A stretch of 64,000 nt of DNA from Coix lacryma-jobi var. lacryma-jobi. Taxonomy: Eukaryota; Streptophyta; Magnoliopsida; Poales; Poaceae. Where the stretch lies: assembly GCA_009763385.1 (NCBI GenBank), contig CM019822.1:14341950-14405949 (forward strand), written 5' to 3'. Positions 34,801 through 44,866 of this stretch are shown in pieces. Numbering within the stretch: the first letter of the stretch is position 1; every line of letters begins with the position of its first letter. A program made the translations under genes and the position numbers. A model generated the notes under the pieces. It ran no database searches. It was not told the origin of the DNA and saw nothing but the letters and a program-made list of their open reading frames with translations.

Positions 34801-36296
34801 AGTTGGAGAAGGAGTTTGGAAGTGCTGTTAGGAATATCCACTCTCACAACTCTATTCAAGATGTCTATCATGGCTTTATGCTGACACATCCAATTCATGC
34901 CTAAGATGACATCTATCTCTTGATTGCGCAGTACTATCATGGTGGTAGGAAAGACATGTTCCCCCAACATTACTGGTATACTGCGGACCACTTCCTTAGT
35001 ATTTATCCGCCCTCCAGGCGAAAGTATACAGAAACTTTCTTTTAACTCCCCCATGGGTAACTCATGCTTGATGACAAAAGTGCGACTGATGAAGGAATGC
35101 GATGCACCAGAATCGAACAAGACGACTGCAGGATGATTGGCAACAGAGAACCTACCGAGCATGACGGGCTCTCCTTCTGGGATGTTACTGACGGTGGTGA
35201 AGTAGACTTGCCCGTGCTTCTTGACAAACTTGCCCTTCTGGACGTGCTGCTGCGGTGCACGGTGCTGCTGCTGTGATCCTCCAGGGCCTTTCTGTGCATG
35301 CTGGGCATTCTTCTTGGGTTTTGGGCAATCGCGAGACCAGTGACCAACTTGGCCACAGTTGTAGCATGGATGGTTGTAAGCTGTTTGTGGGGTGGTGATA
35401 CGAACACCTGGGGCGTTCGGCTGAGTGGCACTTTGCTGGTTGGCATTATGAGTGGTGGCCGCGGTACGAACGACCACTTGCTGATGGGGATATGGGGCAC
35501 GGTTTTGGTGGTGACTGGGGTGGTAGATGATTCTTGGGCGCTTATGGTTGCTGGAGAAGCTGCTAGACCCAGCCTTCTTCTTCTTCTTCTCCTCCTGATA
35601 CTGGCGGTTACTTTCCTCGAAAGCGACAGCACGGTCAACGACATCATGATAAGATCCGTTGAGGTTGTTGGATAGACCTCTGCGAATCTTAGGGTGCAGA
35701 CCCCTAAGGAAACAATCTCTCTTCTTCTCATCCGTGTTGACATAGTCGGAGGCATACTGGCTCAGGTGGTTGAACTGACCCACATACTGCATCACTGTGG
35801 ATTCCTTCTGCTGCAGGGCTAGGAACTGATCAAGCTTCATCTTCATCAGACCTGATGGGATGTGGTGTGCACGAAAAGCGGTGCGGAACTCTTCCCAGGT
35901 CAGCTGGTGTCCTTCAGGCTGGGCAGCCAAGAGGTTGGCATACCAAGCACTTGCTGGACCACGGAGCTGCTGAGAAGCGAACCGAGGCTTCTGGATTTCA
36001 GTGCATCGGATGAGACCAAACTTCTGCTCCATGGTGCGGAGCCAATCATCAGCTTCGAGGGGTTCATCGGCTCTGGTGAAAACCGGTGGACGGGTTTCAG
36101 TGAACTCCACATAGGTGGTTTCTTGGTTGTGACGACCACGGTGACCAACATTCTGCTGTCCTTGGTTCTGAGCCATTAGGTTGGCAGCGGCGGCCAAGGC
36201 TGCAATGGCATCTGCCAGGGTAGCAGGAACTGGTGGAGGGTTTGGAAGGTTGGCACCTCCGGAACTTCCGGCTCCAGTGCGGGTGTTCACAGGCAT
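31836..36296 (-). CDS. gag-pol: gag-pol polyprotein of element H, 1486 aa, intact
   Basis: Domains in order: gag core about 85-210 (LEADDWLRTMEQKFG, FRAHHIP), zinc knuckle 311-324 (CYNCGQVGHWSRDC), protease 393-400 (LFDSGASH), RT about 575-755 (LRLCVDYRPLN, KIDLRSGYHQI, FIDDIL catalytic pair at 709-711), RNase H about 850-970 (DIYCDASGTGLG, HYHPGKANVVADALSR), integrase about 1070-1400 (zinc motif H-H..CDTCQ, MDFVNGLP, VSDRGTQF, HPQTDGQTER). A chromodomain-like end follows, about 1432-1480 (YPVRVLDHKDRV, WYKIQW, EEATWE). No stop or frameshift breaks it. The protein would make particles, copy the RNA and integrate the cDNA; chromodomains in this group are thought to steer integration towards marked chromatin. 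The start is the first ATG of the frame, 230 bp after the accessory ORF. Confidence 0.96.
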   Translation of the reverse strand: MPVNTRTGAGSSGGANLPNPPPVPATLADAIAALAAAANLMAQNQGQQNVGHRGRHNQETTYVEFTETRPPVFTRADEPLEADDWLRTMEQKFGLIRCTEIQKPRFASQQLRGPASAWYANLLAAQPEGHQLTWEEFRTAFRAHHIPSGLMKMKLDQFLALQQKESTVMQYVGQFNHLSQYASDYVNTDEKKRDCFLRGLHPKIRRGLSNNLNGSYHDVVDRAVAFEESNRQYQEEKKKKKAGSSSFSSNHKRPRIIYHPSHHQNRAPYPHQQVVVRTAATTHNANQQSATQPNAPGVRITTPQTAYNHPCYNCGQVGHWSRDCPKPKKNAQHAQKGPGGSQQQHRAPQQHVQKGKFVKKHGQVYFTTVSNIPEGEPVMLGRFSVANHPAVVLFDSGASHSFISRTFVIKHELPMGELKESFCILSPGGRINTKEVVRSIPVMLGEHVFPTTMIVLRNQEIDVILGMNWMCQHKAMIDILNRVVRVDIPNSTSKLLLQLPMPQKPATTQLNTACVPEVRDIPVVCEFPDVFPEDLPGLPPDRDVEFAIELKPGTAPISRRAYRMPPRELAELKIQLQELLDKGLIRPSSSPWGCPAIFVKKKDKSLRLCVDYRPLNEVTIKNKYPLPRIDLLFDQLSGARVFSKIDLRSGYHQIKIRPEDIPKTAFTTRYGLYEYLVMSFGLTNAPAHFMYLMNSVFMPELDKFVVVFIDDILVYSRTPEDHAKHLRIVLSRLRDHQLYAKFSKCEFWLDQIQFLGHVLSAEGVSVDPEKVADILDWKPPTTVREVRSFMGMAGYYRRFIPDFSRVAKPITELLKNSVDFVWSPACEQAFQALKKLLTTSPVLAQPDIEKPFDIYCDASGTGLGCVLMQEGRVIAYASRQLKRHEENYPTHDLELAAVVHALKIWRHYLLGSTCNMYTDHKSLKYIFTQEELNMRQRRWLELIKDYDLKVHYHPGKANVVADALSRKSHCNCLTTKPYDLSLCHELERMGIEMIPQGSLNNVSIETSIKDQVIAAQKDNPGIKHIIEKVQTGKTDCFRIDDVGVVWFKNRLVVPKVPELRQLILDEAHLTRFSIHPGSNKMYQDLKQRFWWTKMKIEIARYVAQCDTCQRVKAVHMKPGGELQPLSVPAWKWDDISMDFVNGLPRTQKGFDSIWVIVDRLTKQAHFLPVKTSYTVPMYATLYKNNIVKLHGIPKSIVSDRGTQFVAKFWKAFHASLGTKLLHSTAYHPQTDGQTERVNQVLEDMLRACILTFADTWDDCLPLAEFSYNNSYQESIKMAPFEALYGRRCRTPLSWSEPGEREFFGVDLVKDMEEKVKQIQENMKIAQSRQKSYADKRRRPLKFQVGDYVYLKVSPTKGVTRFGVKGKLAPRYIGPFEILECCGKVAYKLKLPDHLSAVHNVFHVSQLKKCLRVPEHVVEVEGVELEPDLSYSEYPVRVLDHKDRVTRRTTTRWYKIQWNQHSEEEATWESEDFLAKNHPDFLESLSM

Positions 36297-36525
36297 CTGT
36301 TAAGAATTTGGGAACTTAGCATCCAAAGATTGCTTTTGAACGAAACTGACTGATAAGATTCATTGATGTAAGGGTAGATAACTGATACAGAAGTTCGATA
36401 GATAGCTACTAACTGACAAAGGAAAGGTACAAGACATGATACAGACTCGACTAGACAGAAGACCAACTAACGTCCCAAACCTAGACTAAGGCTTTAGGTG
36501 AGCAGATGGTACAGACACAAGGAAT
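36297..36525 (-). other. Short gap between accessory ORF and gag-pol of H
   Basis: Non-coding leader of 229 bp. I see no clear signal that explains how the downstream gag-pol is translated. Splicing, reinitiation or a separate transcript are possible. Confidence 0.4.
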
Positions 36526-37134
36526 CTAGTCGTCATCGATGATGATCATCTCTTCATCGTCATCTTCATCTTCGATGATGAGCTCAGGCTCTTCCTCCTC
36601 ATCTTCATCTTCAACGTGAACATCTCCAGCAGGTTCCATTTCTACATTCTGGACTGGCTCATGTTCTTCTTCAGGTTCCTCCACGACTCCATCTTCTGGA
36701 TCCTCAGCAACAGGTGGAATCATGGGGTGGAGCTGGTCGTACAGTTGATGTACCTCCTCATGAAGCATATCGTTGTACTGCTCAATCTGGGCAGTGTACT
36801 GCTGCAGTCCATGGAGCTGGGCTCTGGCGACGTCCTCGCGGTTCCAAGCCTCGTTGCGCTGCTCGATAGCGCGAACCGTGTTCCGATTGGCCTGCTCCAA
36901 GGAAGCTCGTGCCTCATAAAACTCCATGCGGGAAAGATAGAAGTCATGCTCCATGTTCTCCATCTCAGCCTTCAAATTCTTGATTTCCTCCTTCAGGTTC
37001 TTGCGGGTGCGGCGGGGAAAACGACGACCATTGGAGGATTCTCCAGTCTCTTCTCCGGTGCGTGGCGCCAGCTGGTGACGCGGCACACCGTTCGGTCCAG
37101 TCGACTTGCGAGCAGTCCGCTTGAGGATGACCAT
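36526..37134 (-). CDS. Accessory ORF of H: histone H3-tail-like N-terminus, coiled coil, acidic tail (202 aa)
   Basis: The first ATG of the transcript-sense frame lies about 305 bp after the primer site. Residues 4-24 include LKRTARKSTG and VPRHQLAPR, which match the histone H3 tail around K4-K9-S10 and P16-A21 (H3: TKQTARKSTGG and PRKQLATK). Residues 44-135 look like coiled coil, rich in Glu, Gln, Arg and Leu. Residues 143-202 are strongly acidic, ending IIIDDD. A motif LHEEVHQLYDQLH (about 123-136) resembles LHEAVHQMHH in the ORF of G, supporting common origin. The sequence before the start (CTTGTCCAGAT-ATG) resembles a splice acceptor. Function unknown; I infer a chromatin-interacting protein. 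Confidence 0.8.
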   Translation of the reverse strand: MVILKRTARKSTGPNGVPRHQLAPRTGEETGESSNGRRFPRRTRKNLKEEIKNLKAEMENMEHDFYLSRMEFYEARASLEQANRNTVRAIEQRNEAWNREDVARAQLHGLQQYTAQIEQYNDMLHEEVHQLYDQLHPMIPPVAEDPEDGVVEEPEEEHEPVQNVEMEPAGDVHVEDEDEEEEPELIIEDEDDDEEMIIIDDD

Positions 37135-37455
37135 ATCTGGACAAGAGATTATAGGTGAGAAAGGCTAGCAAGAAAAAGGTAAAGGCATACTAACCCAACC
37201 GACTTAGAGAGGAAGTTAACTTAAGTGATAATGACATGATGCATGATTCGTTCCTACGGAACAAGGCAATGCAACTACTAAGGTAAGGTACATAGGGCTT
37301 ATACAAGTTGTCTTGCTACTAGTTGCCAAAGACAAGATGAGATGAGAGAAGCAATTTGGACTCAAAATAGTCAAGTTTAGTTTTTGAACTTAAAAACCTT
37401 TTGAAATTTTCGCAAAAAGATTGCAACGTCGTAGTGAGATGCTCTGATACCACTC
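37135..37455 (-). other. 5' leader and primer binding site of element H
   Basis: On the minus strand the LTR end is followed by AG and the primer site TGGTATCAGAGCATC (37440-37454), complementary to initiator methionine tRNA. About 300 bp of AT-rich non-coding leader then leads to the accessory ORF. Confidence 0.85.
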
Positions 37456-40400
37456 TGTGACGTAACGGCCCTAATCCCATGGCCCACTGATCACTATCAA
37501 CCACTGACAGTCGATCCGTACAGCCAAGAGATTAAGACCGGGTTCGCCACTGGGCTACATCAGTGCCCGATGTCCGCAGGATCATCTCACAATTCAGTTA
37601 CAATCTCTTGAACATTTTGACAAAAACATCGGAGTAAATAGCGGAAGACTTAAATAACAATAGTTTTACAAACCAGTGTTCAACATAAACTTAAAGTGAA
37701 GTTATTACAGACCATAGTTCAAATAGAGTTGGCAGGGTAGCAGATGACAACAACTAAAAGATAAAGATACATCACCCAGCCCGAGGGTGAATAATCACTC
37801 ATCGGCCTCATCGGCCTCTTCCTGAACAACAGTCACACAGCAGGGTCCGAGGCATACTGAGGAGTCTGCCATACCTGCAACATGGGTAAAATAACCCTGA
37901 GTACAAAGGTACTCAACAAGACTTACCCGACTAAAGAAAAGGGAGAAGACTCAGGAATGCAGGCTTAGGGTAGTCAAGGTAAGGCTTAAGCAAGTTCAAG
38001 TATTTTGCAGAAAAGCATTTTTGGTAAACCTCATTTTTATTTTGAAAGGTTCGGTATTCCTTGTTCCATCATAATCATTCATGATTCATTTTATATTTCA
38101 AAACAGACCTAGTTGAGAACCACTCCCTGTTGACAGTCAGTGACTAAGTCTCCATAACCGAGGAGCAGCGTTAATCCGGATAAATAATACTCAGCTGAGG
38201 GTCCCTATCCACACTGCATATGTAGCACCCAAGCTTGCATATGCCAACTCGTCTACCACGATTCCTCCAAGATTGGGCCCGGTCCTACGCCACCCGGAAG
38301 CACAGTACACCACTCCAATCCGGGCCTCTAACCCACGTGGGTACATGCTACTTCCGCCATCTCTCCACTCCCAGTGCGCGGTTGTCGGTCCAATCAAGGA
38401 TTCCTCGGAGCCGAAGCTTTCCGTAGTATGTGAATAGTTGCAAGTCTTAGTCAAACAGGCCCCCATACAGGTGGTCCCTAAATTTTCCAGCCAGCGACAA
38501 GCACCTCGGGACTCTAACCCAAGAGTACAGGTCCTGTCAGTTTTTCAACCCTGTCCCGGTCGGTGTCAACTGTTGAGTCCCGGACTACAACATGACGGCA
38601 CCGTACGCAAGGACAACCTCTCCTTCCCATTGACTAGGTACGGATCAGATACTTAGCCAATGGTGGGAGTAAACCAGAAATTCCCATAAATATTCTTAAA
38701 GTGATCACACTTTTGAACTTGGCATTTTTATTGCAAATCTATCATATAGCATTGCTAAGCATTTTTCAAATAGTTTTTGAAAAGCAGGTATCGGGTGTAT
38801 CATTGGTCAAGGTAGATAATGCATCAGATAGGATTTCACTCAACTCCTATCAACCTAATGCAATAATTTAACTCAAAACATTTAAAGAAAGCATTTATAA
38901 AAGCAAGGTAGGGTTAAATGCACCGGGGCTTGCCTTGGATGGCAAAAAGAGCAGAGTCGGGGTAGGTATAAGCGTCGGAGCTTGGGGTTGCCTCGGGGAC
39001 AGATCCTTCGGCGGCTACCTCGACTTCAGGGCCTTCTTCGTCAACTATACGGATGCAATGATGAATGCTCATGAGAATGATGACATGGACTTCAGGTGCA
39101 AGACAATACCACAGATTCAAGATTACTCTAAGGCAAGGCATAATCGAAATCTAGGTTGAGCATAAAAGTTAGCCATTTCTTCCTTAAGCAAAATTGATTA
39201 AACTAGACTTTATCATAACTATCCTAAACATCAATCAAACATAGCATCACAAACATCATAGACCAAAGGGTAGGGGTCTATGAACATCAAGCAATCCCAA
39301 AAGTCACATCACAGGTCAATCAACGCTAACCCTAATCACCCTTTTCTATTTTTCTTAATTATTTAAAAAGGTCATTTTATGAAGGTGCTCCAAAAATTAC
39401 CAAATTAATCACACAAGTTAATTAGAGTACAACTATATGGCAAAACAAATTTCATAATTTTTGGAGGTCATTAAGGTGCTCAATTAAATCTAGACATTTA
39501 ATTAACAAAAGGCACTATTCCTTAATTAAAATAAAGCTCAAAAATCAACTTGTTCCAAATGACTTCAAAATTTCACCAGAGACTTGTCATGGCATAACTA
39601 GCTCACAAAAAGTGATCTCATAAATTTTGGAGTTATAAAACATTTTCTAAAAATCCAAAACCATCATTTATTAATTAAAAGGGAGATTTTTCATTTTCAA
39701 ATTTGTGCAGAAAAGTCAAGTTTCATATTTTTATAAAATACTTCAGAGCATAAAGAGTCTACCACAAAAATTTCAGAATTTTTGGATCCAACACAGAAAA
39801 TCACACAAAAATATGAAATCTCAGCACTATTCACATGTATGAGAAAAATAGAAAAGAGCACTGTTCTTCTCCCTCGCTCACCGGCGGCCGGCCGACGGCG
39901 GCGGCGCTGCTGCGCCGGCCACTGCGGGCTCTCCGCGGCGAAACCGAGGGTAGGGACGGCATCAGGAGCTCACCGTGAGTCGATTAAGCGGCTCGGCGAG
40001 GGAAGGGGATGAACGGAGGGAGGTGGTCGACGGTGGCCGGCGGAAAGCTCACGGCGGCGATCGTCGTCCCGATGATCCTGCGCGATACAAGTGACCGCAA
40101 GGGGTCTGTCAGAGGCGCAAAGGAGCAAGGAAGGTGATGCGGGGGTCGGAGGGAGATGATCAAGGCCGGAGAGGGAGTATTTCACGATCCCGACCTCGAC
40201 GGGCTTCTCGCCGGAGATGGGAACGGCGAGTTACGCCGGGCAACCAGGGACGGTAGAGACCAAATTGAGGGGTGGTGAAGCTGCACAAGGACACGGCGGA
40301 GCTCCTGAGCTAGATGGTTGAGCTCGGGAGGCGCTGGTGTGAGCTGGCGACGGTGGCGGAGGCGGTGAGGGCTTCGGCTCACCGGCGGGGAGGTTTTATA

Positions 40401-41548
40401 GGCGCGCTCGGGGGCGGAGAGGTGTCACGGGCAGGCGGGTAAGCTTCACGGAGGCGTGCGCACTCGATTGTGCTCTGGCAGCAGGGTTGACGCGCGCTCG
40501 GGGCCTGGGCGTGAGCTCGCCGACGTTGAACACGCGGCGGCGGTGTCGGGGAGCAGTGGGGGACGGGTGCGAGGGTCAGCGGTTGCGCGTGCGGGTGCGG
40601 CGTGCTGTCGCGGTTGCAGGCGGCTGGTCGGGAGCAGGCGGACAGCAGCCAGGCGCGTGGCGCACGCGGCGACGGCGAGGCGGCCATGGCCGGACCCCCC
40701 CCCCCCCCTACCGGAGAAGATGAACAGGGTCTAGGCTAGGGTTTGACTTTTGGCTGGTTTCTGTATTTTGCAAAATACTTCAAAAACTTGAACTGAGCGA
40801 CAAAAACTCAAAACACCAAAGTTGCTCAGAAAAACGAGATCTACAACTTTGTCAATATGAACATTTTCAAATTCCAAATAGTTTTTGAACAATACTTGAA
40901 AACAGTAAAGGGGACACTTTTTCAAACTTGATTCAAATCAAAATTACTCTGGATTTCAAACTGAAACTTGAAAATCTGTAAACATGAAAGTTGTTCCTTT
41001 TATCAAAACCTACAACTTTGCTATTATACACTTTTCCAGAAACTCATTAGTTTTTGAACTCATTTTGAAAACTGAAAAGGGGACAAAAACTGGAGTTTGA
41101 TTGAATTTGAAATAACTCAAAACTTTGTACTGCAACTTGAAAATTTGTAAATACCAAAGTTGTTTCTCTTTGACAGATCTACAACTTTGCTTTTTGGACC
41201 AATCCCAAATTTTGAATAATTTTTGAATCACAACAAGAGGGATAAAATCCAGGATTTGGAAATCAGGGTTTTGCAAATAGTTTTGAAATCAAATTCTGAT
41301 TTTTGAACTTTGGCCAACACAACAACACTTCAAGACACCAAAGGAATAAGAATTACACAAAGCTAATCACAGAGATGAAATTACCATTTTGCCCTAGTAG
41401 AGAGAAGTGGGCTAAATAGGGTTTTTGCAATAGAGATAAATCACATAAAATGATACACTTAGCAAAATGCATACACATGAAATCATGATCAAGATGCTTA
41501 ATGATGATATGTCAAGTTAATTACATGCTAAACACCAGAGGTGTTACA
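37456..41548 (-). repeat. 5' LTR of element H
   Basis: 4093 bp and almost identical to the 3' LTR. The three extra bases are single-base insertions near 39226, near 39787 and in the C run near 40697. A reversed TATA box (GGTTTTATAGG) at 40392-40402 would start transcription leftwards. Confidence 0.95.
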
Positions 41549-42310
41549 GTCGAGCGCGGTGCGGGCCTCATCCCTCTGAAGAGCGGTAGTCAGGTACATC
41601 TGCTCTGCAACTATCCTGGCAGTGGACTGTGCTGCTGCTGTGGTGCGGGCGTCGTCACGCTCCAGAGTGAGCTGCTGAATCCTCTCCTGCAGACGAGCAA
41701 CCTCAGCGTCGAAGTCCTCCTGAAGCTTCCTCTTGCTCTGGTAGGTGGCGGTGAGGGTGAAGGACACGCTCTCGAGAGTGTGCTCCAAACTCTCACATAC
41801 ACCCAACAAAGCTCCGGTGGCGCTCATCGCAGGCGTCTCACAGTAGAACCTCTCCTCTGGGCTCCCTGTCAAGACTGACTCTGAAGTCTGCTTCCAGCGC
41901 AATGGGAAAAGTGATCCACGGGGAAACACTCCTGCCATCGCACTTGCCAGGTCGGCGGGGAAGCGGGCGATGATATCCTTCAGCACTAGGTATGCTGCCC
42001 TGTTGGCTCCATCCTTGGCACAAGTGCCTCTGGTGATCTCTGTCCACCCTGTCCAGTGAGGCTTGGCGGGCAAAGCCTTGACTTTGATTTCCACCATGAC
42101 CAAGGAATCCTGCCCGTAGATCTCCTTCTGCCATGAGTACTTGGGCTCCTGTCCTTCCTCATAACCCACTGCCTGCAAAATCCTCCAAAGGATAGTCGGC
42201 AGCCCGAAATAGGTCAAGAACGTCCTCCGGGTCAGCTTGGTGGCCAAGCGATGACGCGGAACTCCTCTGCCTCCGGTGGCCTTGCGAGCAGTCAACTTGG
42301 TCCGGGCCAT
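41549..42310 (-). pseudogene. N-terminal part of the left-arm H3-like ORF of G, cut by H
   Basis: It encodes the first 254 codons of the same protein as the right-arm ORF at 48581, starting with ATG at 42308-42310 and MARTKLTARKATGG. The insertion of H ends the frame after the coiled coil. Before the insertion this arm coded for a full 327-residue protein with no stop. Confidence 0.88.
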
Positions 42311-43042
42311 CTGTAGAAACAAAAGGGTTTCGAACTCTCGTGAGACGGAGACTAAGTTGGCATATTTTATAGAAAAGAGACAACTTTTAAATTAAGGGGA
42401 GGTAATGTAAATGCATGAATATAAACATGATGCATGATCGTACTTACGTTCTCACTCACTAATAATGACTCGTAAGTCCTAACGTTCTAGTCGGTGGCAA
42501 GAACGATCTCTCATGCGTTAACTACACGTTCTACTCGATCGCATAGTTAGCGTACCTGTAGAAGATTCATTTCAGCCCAAAGAAATTCCCAATGATAAAA
42601 CAATTCAGTATTGACCAGTATGCGCAAAATACATAAAGGTCAACACAAACACCATGCACCAATAGAAATCACCCTTAAAATCATTGATACCTTCATATGT
42701 GTCCGCGTAAAGCTCGCACATACTTAGTATAAGAATCCCTTGCCTAGACCGACGGTTGGACGGTCATGCTCTCATATCTCACAAAATCATTTTATGCATG
42801 TTTTCGCAATCGACACATTCTCTTTTCCCTCGAGAATGGACCAGCAAATAAAGATCCAGCATGAACAAATCCCTGAACCCTGTTAGCAGTTAAGCCACCT
42901 GAATCCTAGTATAGGGCTTAAGGACGAGACTGGGCACACTTAGTAATTGAAAATAGTTTCAAAATAGTTTTGAAATACCCATTTTAGTTCGAAAATAACT
43001 CTTTACTAGGGTAATCCCTTGAACCATGCTCCGATACCAAGC
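42311..43042 (-). other. Leader and primer site of the left arm of G
   Basis: This is the non-coding mirror copy of 47849-48580. The primer site, reversed, is CCATGCTCCGATACCA at 43024-43039, directly next to the LTR at 43043. Confidence 0.8.
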
Positions 43043-44866
43043 TGTGGCGGAACCGTCCTGATTATAAGAGCTCAAGTATTATCTTAGCCAAATCCGTCTG
43101 ACTTCGACTGATACTTGAACCCATACAACCCCGGTAGTCCGGAAATCTCGAAGGATTTCTAACACCATACATCAAACAGGATCGCATCGTTCAAGGATTA
43201 CATTCGTAAAGATACATCATAACGAAAACGAAACCGAATTTAAAATATCAGAGTGCGAATTTAAAATGGAGTTATTACAATACCGAGTTTAAAAGTGCGG
43301 AAGCTGAAATAGTTTGAAACACGACCACCACACATGTGATCCAAATAAAACTTCATTGTTTTGATAAATCCACTCGACACAACTCACTCCTCCCTTTTAA
43401 GATAATGTGCCACTAGTAGTCTTGGTCCAGCAAAAGAAAAGGGGAAAGCTTCTGGACGACCCTGCCCTGGGCCTACTCCTCATCACCTTCCACCGGGTAG
43501 AGGCAGTGCTTACAATAGCCAAAGTAGACCTGGTCATCTGCAACAAACGGGATAAACCCTGAGTACGGGAATGTACTCAGCTAGACTTACCCGTCCAACT
43601 GAAAATAAAGACACCAAGGGTATGCAAGGCCTTTTTTGGGTGGAGCTGGGATCTTTTAGTTGCGAGAAGCTCAAGTTCAGAGAGGAAGTAATTAGTGATA
43701 AAGATGAGCTGCCATTTTTAGACCTATTCCTTAATTCTAGTTTTTTCACCTGTACTAGAGCACTCACTTGAATCTACCACTCAATAATATAACCATATCC
43801 AGTTGACTTGTCCACATTTTAGTTGAACCTTTATTCATTACATGGAGTTGTATCGTGGTGAAGCTCGCCATAGTTTCCCACTAACCGGGGAGACGGCGAC
43901 TCGAATCGAATTCCAAATCAGCTGATGAAAGACCTTTAATACCAGCCCACACTTTCTCCGTCGGGTCCATGCATTGGGCAACCGCTCGACGCTTGTTCGT
44001 GGTGGTAATCGTCGTGGTTCAAGCACGGACCGCCCAATCAGAGTCTGGCGATGGCCTCACGCGGCAGATCGCAACTTCCGTACTAGAGGGCACGACACGG
44101 GTTGAAACCGGCCCGAACAGCTTCTAACCGGCTTTGGGGTCGATGATTACAGCACCGACGTATCCCTAAGTAAAAGGGCGCGTTCAAAAATGAACGAGGG
44201 CCAACATCGATACAAACCTACACGATCCAACGGATGGACTGCCCCAAGTTTCCGAACTTGTGCCCTGCCATCCCGTTGACCGTATTTCATTACTATTCAG
44301 GTTCTTTTCCACGATAGCAAATATAGCCAACCGTGATCCGGTAAATACCCATCCGGGTATTACGGAAACATCCTTAACTACCACTTTTATTAAGCAGGCT
44401 AAGCAATTCTACATTGTAACTAAATAACAGGATAACAAGGTAGATATTAATCAATAACCAAGGAATGGTAATGCAGCAAGTAGGATTCATTTCAACTCCT
44501 AAACCTAATGCATCACAATATAAAAGGACTCAAGTAATCTTAATTGCAAAAGATAGGAGGCTTATTATGCTCCGGGGCTTGCCTTGAGTGAAGACTGCTG
44601 CCTCGTGAGAGGGGCACTCAGGTAAGTTAGGGTCGTGGACGGGGTCGACTTCCTCTGGCTGCTGCAGCTCCTGGATCTCCAGCTCGGCGTTTAGCTCCTG
44701 CTCTTGGTGGGGCTCCGGCGGGGTCGATCCTATTGCGTGTGATGAATATATATATTTAAATAAATCAAAAGAAACTCCGATTGAACTGCAAGTGCATCTT
44801 TCTGGACTCAGAAAAATCCATAAAAGTTCCAGAAAGTAAACAACACTTGCTGGACTCTACTGAACG
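43043..44866 (-). repeat. Inner LTR sequence of the left arm of G
   Basis: The first 285 bp (43043-43327) equal the outer LTR. The rest continues LTR-like sequence that has no match at the outer end. The whole is an inverted copy of 46026-47848. Homology stops at CTGGACTCTACTGAAC (44851-44866). Small ORFs here are not convincing genes. Confidence 0.8.

Larger units (their letters stand above)
27669..41548 (-). mobile_element. Element H: intact, young Ty3/gypsy chromovirus (Tekay-like)
   Basis: Full-length, 13,880 bp, flanked by GTCGA, with LTRs of 4090 and 4093 bp. On the minus strand: 5' LTR, initiator-methionine primer site, an accessory ORF with a histone H3-like N-terminus, an uninterrupted 1486-codon gag-pol, a polypurine tract and the 3' LTR. 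I noticed only about three substitutions and three single-base indels between the LTRs, so it is recent. It is the last insertion of the nest. Long LTRs, a single gag-pol ORF and a C-terminal chromodomain fit the Tekay/Del clade. Confidence 0.95.
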
